Shown: positions 17,722 to 26,144, counted from the stretch's first letter. The stretch: DNA of 64,000 nucleotides from Eubacteriaceae bacterium (GCA_902363805.1 CABJBF010000002.1:248001-312000); one strand, 5' to 3'. Numbers and translations are program-made. Notes: generated by a model from the letters alone, not told the origin.

Positions 17722-19026
17722 ATGGAAAAAACAAATGATGTAATTATAACATTGATAAATGGCGGGTTTTATGAAATCTTTTTGATTTTTGCAATGTACT
17801 ATAGTTTCGTGATTTTACTTGGAATAGAGAAAAGCAAAAGAAGAATTTTTTTACCAATATTCTTTGTTAGTATGCTTACTTTTAATTTGACAATAATGTA
17901 TTATACATATTTTGGAGATGATCCTGTTAATAGTAAGTGCATTATTTTGATGCTTCAGGGAATAAATACTCTGATTTATTTTTGTACATTAAAAGTGATA
18001 ACAAAGAAAAAATATTTGGAAATATTTATTTCAGACATGATAGCACAGATAATATCTATTGTTATATCATTTAGCCCAATTACAATAATAGCTCATATAC
18101 TTGGGAAAAAACAAAGAACTCTTATAACATTAGAATTGAGTTTAAATAATATAATTACCTTTGCAACAGTATTAGTGATAATGATTATATTGATTGCAAT
18201 AGAAAAATACGTGCTTAAAAGGTTTTTTGATGATTATTTTAAAAGTGAAATAAAACATAGAATATTTTGGTGGATTATTGTATTGATATTTACCATAAGC
18301 GGATTAACTACAACAGCTATTCAAAGTGGAAGTACTATCTTTATTGCAATGAATATTATTATGATTATAATAATGTTTTCTGTGCTATATGCAGTTTCAT
18401 GGTTTATGCGTTTGCAAAAAGAAAAACAGATAAAGAAGGAAAATCAGATTTTAAGTATTGAAAATGCAGTTATGAAAGAATACTATAATACATTAAAATT
18501 TCAGATGGAAAGAACAAGAAAGTTTAGACATGATATTGAAAAGCACATGAATTTGATAAAAGACATACAAACATCTAAAAGAAGTAAGCAGGATATTTTA
18601 AAATATGTAGGACAAATTGAGGAACAATATAATAATCTTAAAACGATAGATTATTGCGGAAATCCTGTTATAAATGCAATATTTGTAAATAGAAGAGAGC
18701 AATGTGAAAATCAGGGAATTAATATTAAAATTAAAGTAGGAAATTTTGATGCCAAACAAATTTCTGAAATGGATTTAGTGGCGTTACTCTCAAATATATT
18801 TGATTTAGTAATAGAAAATAGTGAAGTTACAAATGTGAAAAATTTAGATTTTAAATGCTCTAAAGAAAAAAATAATTTCTTAATTTGCATTAAATTTGAT
18901 GGTAATTTTATTAAAAATAAAGACAAGATGAAAATTAGTGTAATAAAAGAAATTACAGAGAAATACCAGGGAGTATTTGATGATAAATATTTGAATGGAG
19001 CAAATGAGATTACGGTTATTATTTAA
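17722..19026 (+). CDS. AgrC-like sensor kinase paralogue 3 (phospho-acceptor intact, ATP site degenerate)
   Basis: This 434-residue paralogue has the same six-segment membrane region and linker as kinases 1 and 2. The H box TRKFRHDIEKHMNLI is intact (His270). The N box reads SNIFDLVIENS, so the second, ATP/Mg-binding Asn is Leu, and the glycine box is absent (KDKMKISVIKEITEKY). It is expected to accept phosphate from a partner but not to use ATP. GGGAGG lies before the ATG. It heads a two-gene unit with paralogue 4, whose defects are the opposite. Confidence 0.8.
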   Translation: MEKTNDVIITLINGGFYEIFLIFAMYYSFVILLGIEKSKRRIFLPIFFVSMLTFNLTIMYYTYFGDDPVNSKCIILMLQGINTLIYFCTLKVITKKKYLEIFISDMIAQIISIVISFSPITIIAHILGKKQRTLITLELSLNNIITFATVLVIMIILIAIEKYVLKRFFDDYFKSEIKHRIFWWIIVLIFTISGLTTTAIQSGSTIFIAMNIIMIIIMFSVLYAVSWFMRLQKEKQIKKENQILSIENAVMKEYYNTLKFQMERTRKFRHDIEKHMNLIKDIQTSKRSKQDILKYVGQIEEQYNNLKTIDYCGNPVINAIFVNRREQCENQGINIKIKVGNFDAKQISEMDLVALLSNIFDLVIENSEVTNVKNLDFKCSKEKNNFLICIKFDGNFIKNKDKMKISVIKEITEKYQGVFDDKYLNGANEITVII

Positions 19027-19077
19027 AGAAAGATTGTATTTTGAAAATAAAATATAATACAAATGAAAAGGTAGATA

Positions 19078-20427
19078 ATGTATAGCGGAAAAGAATTAGT
19101 TATAAATATGATAAATGCAGCAGTTTTAGAATTGCTGGTAAGTATTGCAACATATTATGCAATTAAAATATTACTTGGGGTACAAAAAGATAAAAGATTA
19201 AAATTGTTTTGCATTATTTTAATGAAATTATTTTTTCTTAATTTGACAATTGTGTTTTATAAATATACACACATACTTACGCAAGATGAGACTAATACAA
19301 TAACTATTATTAATGGAATATACATATTGATATTTTTTGTCCTATTAAAATTACTCACAGGTAAACCATATTTAAAAATTATGTTAGCAAATTTTATTGT
19401 CGAGACATTTGGAATTGCATTTATAGTTATGCCTACGGTTGTGATAACCGGCGGAAAGAATGATATGCTACCTTATTTTGTAAAAACAAATATGGATAGT
19501 AAAAACATTATAATAGCAATTGTCGCATTATTAATATCTATATTTGAAATTTTTATAATGACAACAATTATAAAGAAATGCTTTGTAAACTTTTCTGAAA
19601 AGAGAATAAAGTATCCTATTATATGGTGGATGCTATTGATTATTTTTGATATGTATGCGTTTTTTGTTAATTCTGCGAAATCTTTTGTGACTAAAGAAAT
19701 CATGTTTGTTATTGTTTTATATGTTTTTAGAATTTGCACAGCTATTTTAATTATGTATAGTGTATCTTGGATAATTCGCAAGAAAAATGAAAAAAGAATA
19801 GCACAGGAAAATAAAATTTTAAATATAGAAAATACAGTAATGAAGGAATATTATCGGACACTTAAATATCAGATGGAAAATACCGAAAAGATTAAACGTG
19901 ATATTGAGATTAAAATGAAAGAAATCAGAACGTTATTAAGCCAAAATAATGAAATTGATTCTTTTGAAAAAGGCATCTGCGAAATGCCAATGATTAGCGA
20001 CAATAATTTGTATAATTATTGTAATAACATATTGATTAATTCAGTTATTGAAAATAAAGTAAGACAATGCGGGCAAAATGAAATTAATATAAAAATTGAA
20101 GCTGATGTAAATGAACAGATTTTAGTAAGTGAAATTGATTTAATAGCAATAATAGCAAACCTATTTGACAATGCGATAGAAGAAAGTAAAAAATTAAAAC
20201 AAGGGGAAATAGAATTTTATTGTAAATGTAATATGAAAGAACTTGAAATTAAAATGAATAATAAAACTTTAAAACAAAGTCCGATTACAATTGGTGATAC
20301 AACTAAGAAAAATAAGCAGGAACATGGAATGGGACAAGCTATTATATATGATATTGTTAAGAAGTACAACGGAAAAATTAAGGTGTATGTTATGGAAAAT
20401 AGATATTATACAGAGATGGTAATATAA
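19078..20427 (+). CDS. AgrC-like sensor kinase paralogue 4 (ATP site intact, phospho-acceptor lost)
   Basis: The 449-residue protein keeps the membrane region and a good ATP-binding domain: N box NLFDNAIEES and G box HGMGQAII. Its H box is changed to TEKIKRDIEIKMKEI, with Arg274 where the others have His, plus loss of the second conserved His. It could phosphorylate a paralogue in trans, for example kinase 3, 51 bp upstream, but not itself. Its stop codon lies right at the left end of an integrated element; before insertion the next gene would have been hsp20. Confidence 0.8.
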   Translation: MYSGKELVINMINAAVLELLVSIATYYAIKILLGVQKDKRLKLFCIILMKLFFLNLTIVFYKYTHILTQDETNTITIINGIYILIFFVLLKLLTGKPYLKIMLANFIVETFGIAFIVMPTVVITGGKNDMLPYFVKTNMDSKNIIIAIVALLISIFEIFIMTTIIKKCFVNFSEKRIKYPIIWWMLLIIFDMYAFFVNSAKSFVTKEIMFVIVLYVFRICTAILIMYSVSWIIRKKNEKRIAQENKILNIENTVMKEYYRTLKYQMENTEKIKRDIEIKMKEIRTLLSQNNEIDSFEKGICEMPMISDNNLYNYCNNILINSVIENKVRQCGQNEINIKIEADVNEQILVSEIDLIAIIANLFDNAIEESKKLKQGEIEFYCKCNMKELEIKMNNKTLKQSPITIGDTTKKNKQEHGMGQAIIYDIVKKYNGKIKVYVMENRYYTEMVI

Positions 20428-20428
20428 G

Positions 20429-20467
20429 TTCACAAAATCTTCACAAATAATTAGCACTCACCTCTTG
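20429..20467. repeat. Left attachment site (attL) of the hsp20-promoter element
   Basis: This 39-bp stretch matches 26106-26144 with two mismatches. The last 19 bp (AATTAGCACTCACCTCTTG, 20449-20467) are identical and contain the left half of a CIRCE operator. After it the sequence diverges (TAAGTAC), so the right CIRCE half is missing here. Confidence 0.8.
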
Positions 20468-20482
20468 TAAGTACAATACGCA

Positions 20483-20595
20483 TTTTGTCTGATTTTGTCT
20501 GATGCATAAAAGTGTTAAAAAGCTAGTAAAATAGAGGGATGAAGCAGAAAATGTATATATAGTATGTTTTGTCTTGTTTTGTCTAATGTATAAAA
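20483..20595. repeat. TTTTGTCT direct repeats next to attL
   Basis: A 29-bp unit, starting TTTTGTCTGATTTTGTCTGA (20483-20511), recurs with a few changes at 20567-20595; each holds two TTTTGTCT boxes. Position beside attL suggests integrase arm-binding sites, as the paired direct repeats in Tn916 ends. The rest of 20468-20655 is non-coding. Confidence 0.5.
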
Positions 20596-20612
20596 AAATA
20601 TGTAAAAAATAT

Positions 20613-20652
20613 GTATAAGAGGTACTCCAAATATGAGGGGTATCTCTTATAC
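20613..20652 (-). terminator. Terminator of the XRE repressor gene
   Basis: GTATAAGAGGTAC (20613-20625) pairs with GTATCTCTTATAC (20640-20652), one mismatch, plus CC/GG. On the minus strand it is followed by T-rich tracts, just past the repressor stop at 20656. Confidence 0.7.
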
Positions 20653-20655
20653 ATA

Positions 20656-21201
20656 TTAGAATAATCTTTTGTGAATATCTTTTTCTTGATGTTGGATATT
20701 CATTCTTAGTTTTGATAAACTATCTTGTATTTCATACATCGCAATAGCGGATTGACTAAATTCCGTGTCTGGTGTTCGTATATATTTTTCTATAGAACCA
20801 AATAATTTTTCTATAGTGTTATCGGAATCATAGGGAATAAGTCCTTTAGACATATATTCAATGAATTGTCTAAATGGTGAACTTGTTTTTATTCTTTTAA
20901 TAGTATTTTCCTCTAATTTAGTTTCTTTCTGTATATCTGTATTTTCTCTTGTTTTGCAGGGAATTTTTCCAGTCAGATAATCCATTTCACATTCAAATAA
21001 CTTACACAGATTAACCATATCTTGATAGCTAGGATAAGTTGCACCGTTTTCCCATTTCGCAAGTGTTTGACGGGATATGTGTAATTTTTCAGCCAGATTT
21101 TCTTGTGTTATAGGCTTTCCGTTTTTGTTCTTAAGTAATTCTCGCTGGTATCTAATTCTATTACCTACTTTTGATAGGTCATAATCATTAATGTTAACCA
21201 A
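20656..21201 (-). CDS. XRE (Cro/CI-type) helix-turn-helix repressor of the element
   Basis: The reading frame is open further upstream, but AGGAGG lies just 10 bp before a TTG at 21201 (MVNINDYDLSKVG...), while the ATG at 21210 is only 1 bp from it; I chose the TTG. The HTH covers about residues 12-65 (TQENLAEKLHISRQTLAKWE). The remaining 110 residues have no recognised domain. It is divergent from the excisionase gene, the arrangement of a lysogeny-type switch in which it would repress excision functions and keep the element integrated. Confidence 0.78.
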   Translation of the reverse strand: MVNINDYDLSKVGNRIRYQRELLKNKNGKPITQENLAEKLHISRQTLAKWENGATYPSYQDMVNLCKLFECEMDYLTGKIPCKTRENTDIQKETKLEENTIKRIKTSSPFRQFIEYMSKGLIPYDSDNTIEKLFGSIEKYIRTPDTEFSQSAIAMYEIQDSLSKLRMNIQHQEKDIHKRLF

Positions 21202-21316
21202 ATTTAACATACCTCCTTTAAAATAAAAATAAATGTATATTTTTGTAAATTTAAAATAACATATATTTGTTGTATTGTAAATACATAAAGTAGACAAAAC
21301 GAAAGGAAGTGATTAA

Positions 21317-21517
21317 ATGAGGGCAACTCAAAAAAGTGAAATGGTTATGAATCAAGTGGCTGTGACAACAGAAAATCTACAAAACATTTTAGATTGCGGA
21401 AGACCTACAGCGGTAGAAATCGGCAAGCTTGCAAAAGCAAGAGTAGAAATCGGTCGCCGTGTTTTATGGAATGTGTCAAAGGTTCAAAAGTATCTTGATA
21501 GTATTGCAACAGAATAA
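21317..21517 (+). CDS. Excisionase-like small HTH protein
   Basis: This 66-residue protein follows AAAGGAAG and has a MerR/excisionase-type fold pattern (VTTENLQNILDCGRPTAVEI ... RRVLWNVSKVQKYLD). Such proteins bend att DNA and steer the integrase toward excision. It is the first gene rightward from the repressor, the usual place for xis. Sequence alone does not exclude a simple transcription factor. Confidence 0.55.
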   Translation: MRATQKSEMVMNQVAVTTENLQNILDCGRPTAVEIGKLAKARVEIGRRVLWNVSKVQKYLDSIATE

Positions 21518-21530
21518 GTAGGAGGAAGAT

Positions 21531-21719
21531 ATGATAATTGCAGGATATACGGATAGTTGGGAAAACAGTATTGATGCAGTAGCAAGAGGCGAAAAAGTAA
21601 TTGTGCTTGTTTATGATAGCAAGCGACCGACAATAAGAATGTACAATTTTGCAGAGAATGAAGCAAAGGAAATGCAGGCAGTTATAGACGAATGGATGGT
21701 TGATTTTTATGCGAATTAG
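21531..21719 (+). CDS. Small element protein, unknown (62 aa)
   Basis: GGAGGAAG is 5 bp before the ATG, 13 bp after the excisionase stop. The acidic product (MIIAGYTDSWENSIDAV...) has no membrane segment or motif that I recognise. Its end overlaps the next gene by 11 bp, so they are translationally coupled. Confidence 0.55.
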   Translation: MIIAGYTDSWENSIDAVARGEKVIVLVYDSKRPTIRMYNFAENEAKEMQAVIDEWMVDFYAN

Positions 21720-22305
21720 TCTTGATGATTTAGAAAAATATTATAGCCGACTTGCCGAAAGGGAAAGTAATGGCACATATATTACAAAGCCAATGCCTGA
21801 AAGAAAAAATGCAGACCCACAGCTAAATTGTGCTGTATATGAAATACGTTTATTACGATTTTCGAGTGAAAAAGAAACAAAGAAATGTTTTACAAGATTA
21901 GCAAACTTTTTAAGTCGTAATATAAACTGTGGGACTATTGCAATATTAGGATATAGCAATCACGCAAAGTGGACACCGCACAGATTTGAACAAGGTGCAA
22001 AAGGAGGGCGAGCAAAGAAAACATTTAATGATGCAAATAGTTATAAGCGACCACCTCATATTCACTTAAACATTGCAGGTAATGAAGCACACAAGGTAGC
22101 AACAAAGCTACATAAAAATGAAAGTAGATTATATGAACGCACACATCATAGAATTTTTCCAAAAATACAGCGAGATTTTATAAGGAGTAAGGCAGGGCGT
22201 AATTTAAGCAGGGAATATATACAATGGCAAAGCAGTTTATATCGTGAGTTCGGAAATGTTGATGCTTTTATAGAGGAACACAACACAGAAAAAAATAGTA
22301 GTTAA
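21709..22305 (+). CDS. Element protein with HUH-like motif, possible replication initiator
   Basis: I take the ATG at 21709, inside the preceding gene; a TTG at 21700 is also possible. The 198-residue product contains RPPHIHLNIAG, a His-hydrophobic-His motif framed as in HUH endonucleases, with tyrosines downstream (RLYERTHH and SSLYREF) that could be nucleophiles. HUH enzymes nick one DNA strand to start rolling-circle replication or transfer. A replication role would suit a satellite-like element. The similarity is to the motif only; confidence in function is low. Confidence 0.4.
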   Translation: MRISLDDLEKYYSRLAERESNGTYITKPMPERKNADPQLNCAVYEIRLLRFSSEKETKKCFTRLANFLSRNINCGTIAILGYSNHAKWTPHRFEQGAKGGRAKKTFNDANSYKRPPHIHLNIAGNEAHKVATKLHKNESRLYERTHHRIFPKIQRDFIRSKAGRNLSREYIQWQSSLYREFGNVDAFIEEHNTEKNSS

Positions 22306-22483
22306 TATGATGAATTTTAATGGGTTAGAAATATATTTTTGTATTTTAAGTACAACTATAAATACACGAGAAAGCTATTGTTTATAGTGGTTTGCGATAT
22401 GTAAGTACAAGGACATCAGACTACTATAATAAATAAAACTATATATATAACTATATTACATATCATAGAAAGGAGATTGATTA
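22306..22483 (+). other. Non-coding gap with an inverted repeat, possible nick site/origin
   Basis: ACTATAAA (22355-22362) pairs with TTTATAGT (22381-22388), and AAGTACAA occurs on both sides and again beside attL. Lying just downstream of the HUH-like gene, it could be an origin or nick site, but nothing proves this. Confidence 0.25.
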
Positions 22484-22699
22484 ATGTTTTACGGATATGC
22501 AGAACAAGTTGAACGATTAAAAACAAAGCTTGCTGAAAAAGACACTTCGCAAGTGCATTTTTTAGATATGCAGGATAATGGAACGTTTATTGATACCCAC
22601 ACAAAAATTACATATAAAAATTGGGATGAAATCAAGAAAAAATTAGCGGGTGTAGTAATAATTAATGATATTCCAAAACCAAAAAGAAAGGAGGTGTAG
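22484..22699 (+). CDS. Small element protein, unknown (71 aa)
   Basis: GAAAGGAG precedes the ATG. The protein (MFYGYAEQVERLKTKLAEKD...) starts with a short amphipathic helix and ends in a basic PKPKRKEV tail. No family was recognised. It precedes the TerS-like gene by 5 bp and is probably co-transcribed with it. Confidence 0.55.
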   Translation: MFYGYAEQVERLKTKLAEKDTSQVHFLDMQDNGTFIDTHTKITYKNWDEIKKKLAGVVIINDIPKPKRKEV

Positions 22700-22704
22700 A
22701 GCAA

Positions 22705-23064
22705 TTGCGAATTTCTGATGAAAGAATGATTGAAGCACTTGTTACAACTGGAAATATTACAAAATGTGCAAAGATGCTGGGATGTAATAGAAAATCAATC
22801 TACGACCGATTGAAAAAACCTGAATTTTATGCAAAGTTACAGCAACAAAGAAAGGAAAGTTTCACTTTAACTACTAGCAAGGTGGTAAATGCACAACAGC
22901 AGGCTGTGGAAACGCTTATAGACATTATGAATAATAAGGATGCAAGTGACGGATGCAAAATAAAGGCAAGTCAGATAATACTTGATACTTGTATAAAGAC
23001 TGTACAGCAAGTTGATATTATAGACCAGATAAACGAACTTAAACAAATGATAAAAGTGCGGTAA
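22705..23064 (+). CDS. HTH protein resembling phage terminase small subunit
   Basis: AAAGGAGGTG lies 8 bp before the TTG at 22705, so I accept this start (first ATG is codon 8). The 119-residue protein has an N-terminal HTH (ALVTTGNITKCAKMLGCNRK, then SIYDRLKKPEF) and a helical C-terminus ending in a short coiled coil (IIDQINELKQMI), the plan of small terminase subunits. Those proteins recognise the packaging site. In satellites a private TerS redirects helper packaging. It may instead be a generic regulator. Confidence 0.45.
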   Translation: MRISDERMIEALVTTGNITKCAKMLGCNRKSIYDRLKKPEFYAKLQQQRKESFTLTTSKVVNAQQQAVETLIDIMNNKDASDGCKIKASQIILDTCIKTVQQVDIIDQINELKQMIKVR

Positions 23065-23115
23065 ATGTAACATAACTAAACAAGAAATATATACAAAGAA
23101 AGGAAGTGAGAATAT

Positions 23116-23235
23116 ATGCAGAGTTTAGCAACCGATATTCTACATAAATTAAAGAAAAATTGTAGAATATGGCAGATAGCAACAGTTATTGTAACTGCGA
23201 TTGCTCTTGTGGAATTTGTAGTTATTGTATTTTAG
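23116..23235 (+). CDS. Short single-pass membrane peptide (39 aa)
   Basis: AAAGGAAGTGAG precedes an ATG opening a 39-codon frame: a short basic amphipathic start (LHKLKKNCRIW) followed by one hydrophobic segment (QIATVIVTAIALVEFVVIVF) that ends at the stop. The layout recalls holin-like or toxin-like peptides. A longer frame overlapping it (from 23169) seems to be a shadow for its first third. Confidence 0.4.
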   Translation: MQSLATDILHKLKKNCRIWQIATVIVTAIALVEFVVIVF

Positions 23236-23249
23236 AAAGTAGGTATTTT

Positions 23250-23450
23250 ATGAAACGAGATACACCTATACCCAATGCCCCCATATTTGCTAATTTAAAA
23301 AATAGGGGATTGACCTGCGTTGGCATAGCAGGAACGAAAAAAGGGCTTGAAAAAGCAAGAAGAAAAGGACTAATAATCTTTGAGCCAGCTCTAAATTATA
23401 GCTCGAAGGAATACAACGAAATTTTGAAACGTAGAAAAAATAACAAATAA
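23250..23450 (+). CDS. Small basic element protein, unknown (66 aa)
   Basis: I start at the ATG at 23250 (GTAGG before it). The frame is open upstream to 23169, but that part is cysteine-rich and overlaps the membrane peptide. The product (MKRDTPIPNAPIFANLKNRG...) is strongly basic towards the C-terminus and has no recognised domain. Confidence 0.45.
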   Translation: MKRDTPIPNAPIFANLKNRGLTCVGIAGTKKGLEKARRKGLIIFEPALNYSSKEYNEILKRRKNNK

Positions 23451-23465
23451 AGGAGATTATAATTT

Positions 23466-24125
23466 ATGAATAATGTAGTAGTAAAAACAGGTAGCATTTA
23501 TGATGCAATGATGCAGACAGAAAAATTAAAGCAGAAATTTGAAAGTGCTGTGAATGATGTAAAAGCAAACAGAAATTTAAGTGAAGAGGGAAAACAAAAG
23601 GAAGTTGAACTTCTTAAGCAGGACTACATAAAAAACAGTGATAAATTGAAAGCTGGTATGATTGATGCTGTAGAAGAAATTAAAAGTAGTATAGCAGGTA
23701 AACCATACGAATATAGTGCCGATTTAGAACATAGTATTGATTTTATTAAGACAATGGCAGATGCAGGAATTTTAACAGATGCAATGTTTACACACGAAAT
23801 GGACAAATATAGAGGTCGTGAAATGGATTATGTGTTTGCAAGAGAAAAGTTGAAAGGTTCTATACCTGTTGAAAGATTTGACGCTTATACTTTTTCTACT
23901 TACGGAGATTATGATGTAAATGGTAAACGTGCTTTTATATCACCGCTTGAACATTTTAATAAGTTGGAAGAATATATTGCTGTTGGTAATAATATTATGG
24001 CTGCCGATATGCTGGAACAAACAGAAAACAAGTTAGGTATTGAAAGCGTGAGCAGACAGAATTATACAGCAAAGCAAAAAGCAAAATTACAAACTATGAG
24101 AGAGAATACACCACAGCTCATTTAA
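23466..24125 (+). CDS. Element protein, unknown (219 aa), helical
   Basis: AAAGGAG precedes the ATG, 15 bp after the preceding gene. The charged, mostly helical protein (QTEKLKQKFESAVNDVKANR at the start) has no signal peptide or membrane segment. Coiled-coil character in the first 70 residues is reminiscent of phage scaffold or accessory proteins, but no family can be named. Confidence 0.55.
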   Translation: MNNVVVKTGSIYDAMMQTEKLKQKFESAVNDVKANRNLSEEGKQKEVELLKQDYIKNSDKLKAGMIDAVEEIKSSIAGKPYEYSADLEHSIDFIKTMADAGILTDAMFTHEMDKYRGREMDYVFAREKLKGSIPVERFDAYTFSTYGDYDVNGKRAFISPLEHFNKLEEYIAVGNNIMAADMLEQTENKLGIESVSRQNYTAKQKAKLQTMRENTPQLI

Positions 24126-24464
24126 TATAATTTATAATAAATTGCATTGAAATTCACGTCAAATTTGCGTTTTAAGTGCTTTAGTGTACGAATAGTAATT
24201 AAATGCTTAAAATAGCAAGTTTGCGTAGAATTGTACAAAAATGATAATTTAGTCTATATGAGTAAAATAAAAATCAAGATAAATATGTAAAAACAATGTA
24301 ATTGTACAAAAAAAATATAATCTAAAGCTAAAAAAATATTGATTTTAAAAGTATTTTTATAAAATATTAGTACTTACTTAATATTAAAATAAATATTTTT
24401 AATTGTATTTTTAGTTGTTCTGTTATACAATTATTGTACGGACAAAAAATAAAGAGGTGATGAA
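24126..24464. other. Non-coding AT-rich gap with AATTGTACAAAAA repeats
   Basis: No gene is visible in this 339-bp stretch. AATTGTACAAAAA occurs around 24230 and again around 24300, with a further TTATTGTACGG near 24433. These could be protein-binding repeats or an origin. The base composition is extreme (A+T very high). Confidence 0.3.
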
Positions 24465-24641
24465 ATGAATAGTCCGAAGAAAAGAGGTAGACCTAAAGAA
24501 AGCAATCCTAGAAATAAACGTTTTGAGGTGCGAATGACACAAGAGCAGGAACAACTACTTGCAGAGTGTTCTGAAAAGGCAGGAATAACAAAAACGGATG
24601 TGATTTTAAAAGGAATTGAATTGTTTAGGAATACATTGTAA
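24465..24641 (+). CDS. Small ribbon-helix-helix-type DNA-binding protein (58 aa)
   Basis: AAGAGGTGATGAA precedes the ATG. The 58-residue product starts with a basic AT-hook-like KKRGRPKESNPRNK and continues FEVRMTQEQEQLL...GITKTDVILKGIELF, the strand-helix-helix pattern of Arc/MetJ-type regulators. It lies just before the integrase and may regulate it. A hairpin with GGTTAG/CTAACC arms (about 24644-24678) follows. Confidence 0.6.
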   Translation: MNSPKKRGRPKESNPRNKRFEVRMTQEQEQLLAECSEKAGITKTDVILKGIELFRNTL

Positions 24642-24767
24642 AAGGTTAGCCACTCCCCGACCAAAGCGAATGACTAACCAGATTGTATAGTACAGAATGT
24701 CTGCACCATGAAATATTCTATCATAGTACAGTCATTCAATCAATTAGGGAAAGGAATGATATACATT

Positions 24768-25988
24768 ATGGCAGAAAAGAGAAAAGATAACAAAGGAAGA
24801 AACCTGCAAAAAGGAGAAGGTCAGAGAAAAAATGGAAGATATTATTTTCAGTACAAAGATACATTAGGAAAAAACAAAGTTGTATACAGCTGGGAATTGA
24901 CCGAGTTAAGAGAAAAGGAAAGACAAATAAAAAAGGACCTTGAAGATGGCATAAATAACACGGCTTCAAAAATGACTTTGAATGAGCTTTTTGATTTATA
25001 TATAAGTCTTAAAAATAAAGAAAAATTTAGGGATACAACTAAAGACAATTATATAGCAATGTGGAATTTACATATTAGAGAAACAGAACTTGGGGTTGCC
25101 GAGATTTGTAATATTAAACCAACACATATTAAAAAGTTTTATGCAAAATTAAAGAGAAAAGGACTTTCAAATAGCACAATAAAATTATTTCATAGTATGC
25201 TGTTGCCTAGTTTTGAATTAGCTGTAAATGATGATATGATTAGGAAAAATCCCGTTAAGAATTGCCTGGAAGAGTATAAAGGTGGTGCAAAAGAAAAAAC
25301 GGCACTTACCTTATATGAGCAAAATGAATTATTGCATTTTATTAGTGAAAGTAATGTGTATAATACATATGAACCGATGATAAGATATATGCTGGGAACT
25401 GGTTGTAGAATAGGTGAAGTTATTGGTATTACTTGGAGTGATATTGATATGAAAAACAGAGAAATAAATATTAATCATCAAATGATATATAAAAGAAATA
25501 CAGAGGGTAAAACAGTATTTACCATTTCAGAGACAAAAACAGAAGCAGGAAATAGAAAAATACCTATGACACAGGATGTGTATAATGCGTTGTGTAAACA
25601 AAGACGGTATAATCTTTATATGGGAATATCAAGAGACTACAAGGTTGATAATTATAGTAATTTCGTATTTATGACAAAAAATGGACGTCCCATTGCCCCT
25701 AATGGTTTTAATAATGCAATGAAGAATATAGTACAAGCATATAATAAACTAGAAAACATAAAAGCTGAATCGGAGAAAAGACAACCATTATTCTTACCTC
25801 ACATATCAGCACATACATTTAGACATACGGCTTGTACAAGAATGGCAGAAGCAGGTATACAACCTAAAACTTTGCAATATATTTTGGGACATAGTGATAT
25901 GTCTATAACAATGAATGTATATACGCATGCACAATATGACAATGTAAAAAAAGAAGTTGAGAGTATAGAACAATTAAAGGTTATATAA
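24768..25988 (+). CDS. int: Tyrosine recombinase, Tn916-type integrase
   Basis: The frame is open from 24708, but similarity to Tn916-family integrases begins at MAEKRKDNKGRNL, so I use the ATG at 24768. The 406-residue protein has an N-terminal arm-binding domain (KNGRYYFQYKDTLGK), a core-binding SAM-like domain, and a catalytic domain with TGCRIGEVIGITW (Arg), HTFRHTACTRM (His-x-x-Arg), GHSDMSITMNVYTH (His, Tyr nucleophile). It would integrate the element at the hsp20 promoter; attR lies 118 bp beyond its stop. It is a different subtype from the second integrase at 52710. Confidence 0.93.
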   Translation: MAEKRKDNKGRNLQKGEGQRKNGRYYFQYKDTLGKNKVVYSWELTELREKERQIKKDLEDGINNTASKMTLNELFDLYISLKNKEKFRDTTKDNYIAMWNLHIRETELGVAEICNIKPTHIKKFYAKLKRKGLSNSTIKLFHSMLLPSFELAVNDDMIRKNPVKNCLEEYKGGAKEKTALTLYEQNELLHFISESNVYNTYEPMIRYMLGTGCRIGEVIGITWSDIDMKNREININHQMIYKRNTEGKTVFTISETKTEAGNRKIPMTQDVYNALCKQRRYNLYMGISRDYKVDNYSNFVFMTKNGRPIAPNGFNNAMKNIVQAYNKLENIKAESEKRQPLFLPHISAHTFRHTACTRMAEAGIQPKTLQYILGHSDMSITMNVYTHAQYDNVKKEVESIEQLKVI

Positions 25989-26105
25989 AATAGATATGAA
26001 ATAAGAGGGAATATGCCCTCTTATTTTTATTTATCGGTATAAAATATGTAAATAATATGTAAATCACTATATTTTTAAAAACTTAATTACTGTAAAACGT
26101 TTAAA

Positions 26106-26144
26106 TTCACAAAATATTCACAAAAAATTAGCACTCACCTCTTG
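26106..26144. repeat. Right attachment site (attR) of the hsp20-promoter element
   Basis: This is the partner of 20429-20467 (37 of 39 bp identical). It ends in CTTG, where TTG forms the first half of the hsp20 -35 hexamer TTGACA, so the exchange occurs inside or just before the -35 box. Confidence 0.8.

Larger units (their letters stand above)
20449..26144. mobile_element. 5.7-kb integrative element in the hsp20 CIRCE/promoter
   Basis: The direct repeats at 20429-20467 and 26106-26144 bound a compact set of genes: XRE repressor (minus strand), excisionase, small unknown proteins, an HUH-like protein, a TerS-like HTH protein, a ribbon-helix-helix protein and a Tn916-type integrase at the right end. 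No conjugation or capsid genes are present. The gene content suggests a phage satellite or a mobilisable island. The repeats show that the insertion point is the CIRCE/-35 region of hsp20. Confidence 0.8.

Noticed and set aside
8415-20427. agrB/agrD-type peptide genes accompanying the AgrC-like kinases
   Set aside because: I checked the gaps between the kinase genes and found no AgrB-like membrane peptidase and no plausible AgrD-like precursor.
23169-23250. Longer start for the 66-aa element protein
   Set aside because: The upstream part overlaps the membrane peptide in another frame, is cysteine-rich by chance reading, and lacks a ribosome site.
24644-24678. Hairpin GGTTAG/CTAACC before the first integrase as a riboswitch or coupling-sequence signal
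   Set aside because: Only a short imperfect stem without conserved flanks; most likely a weak terminator or chance.
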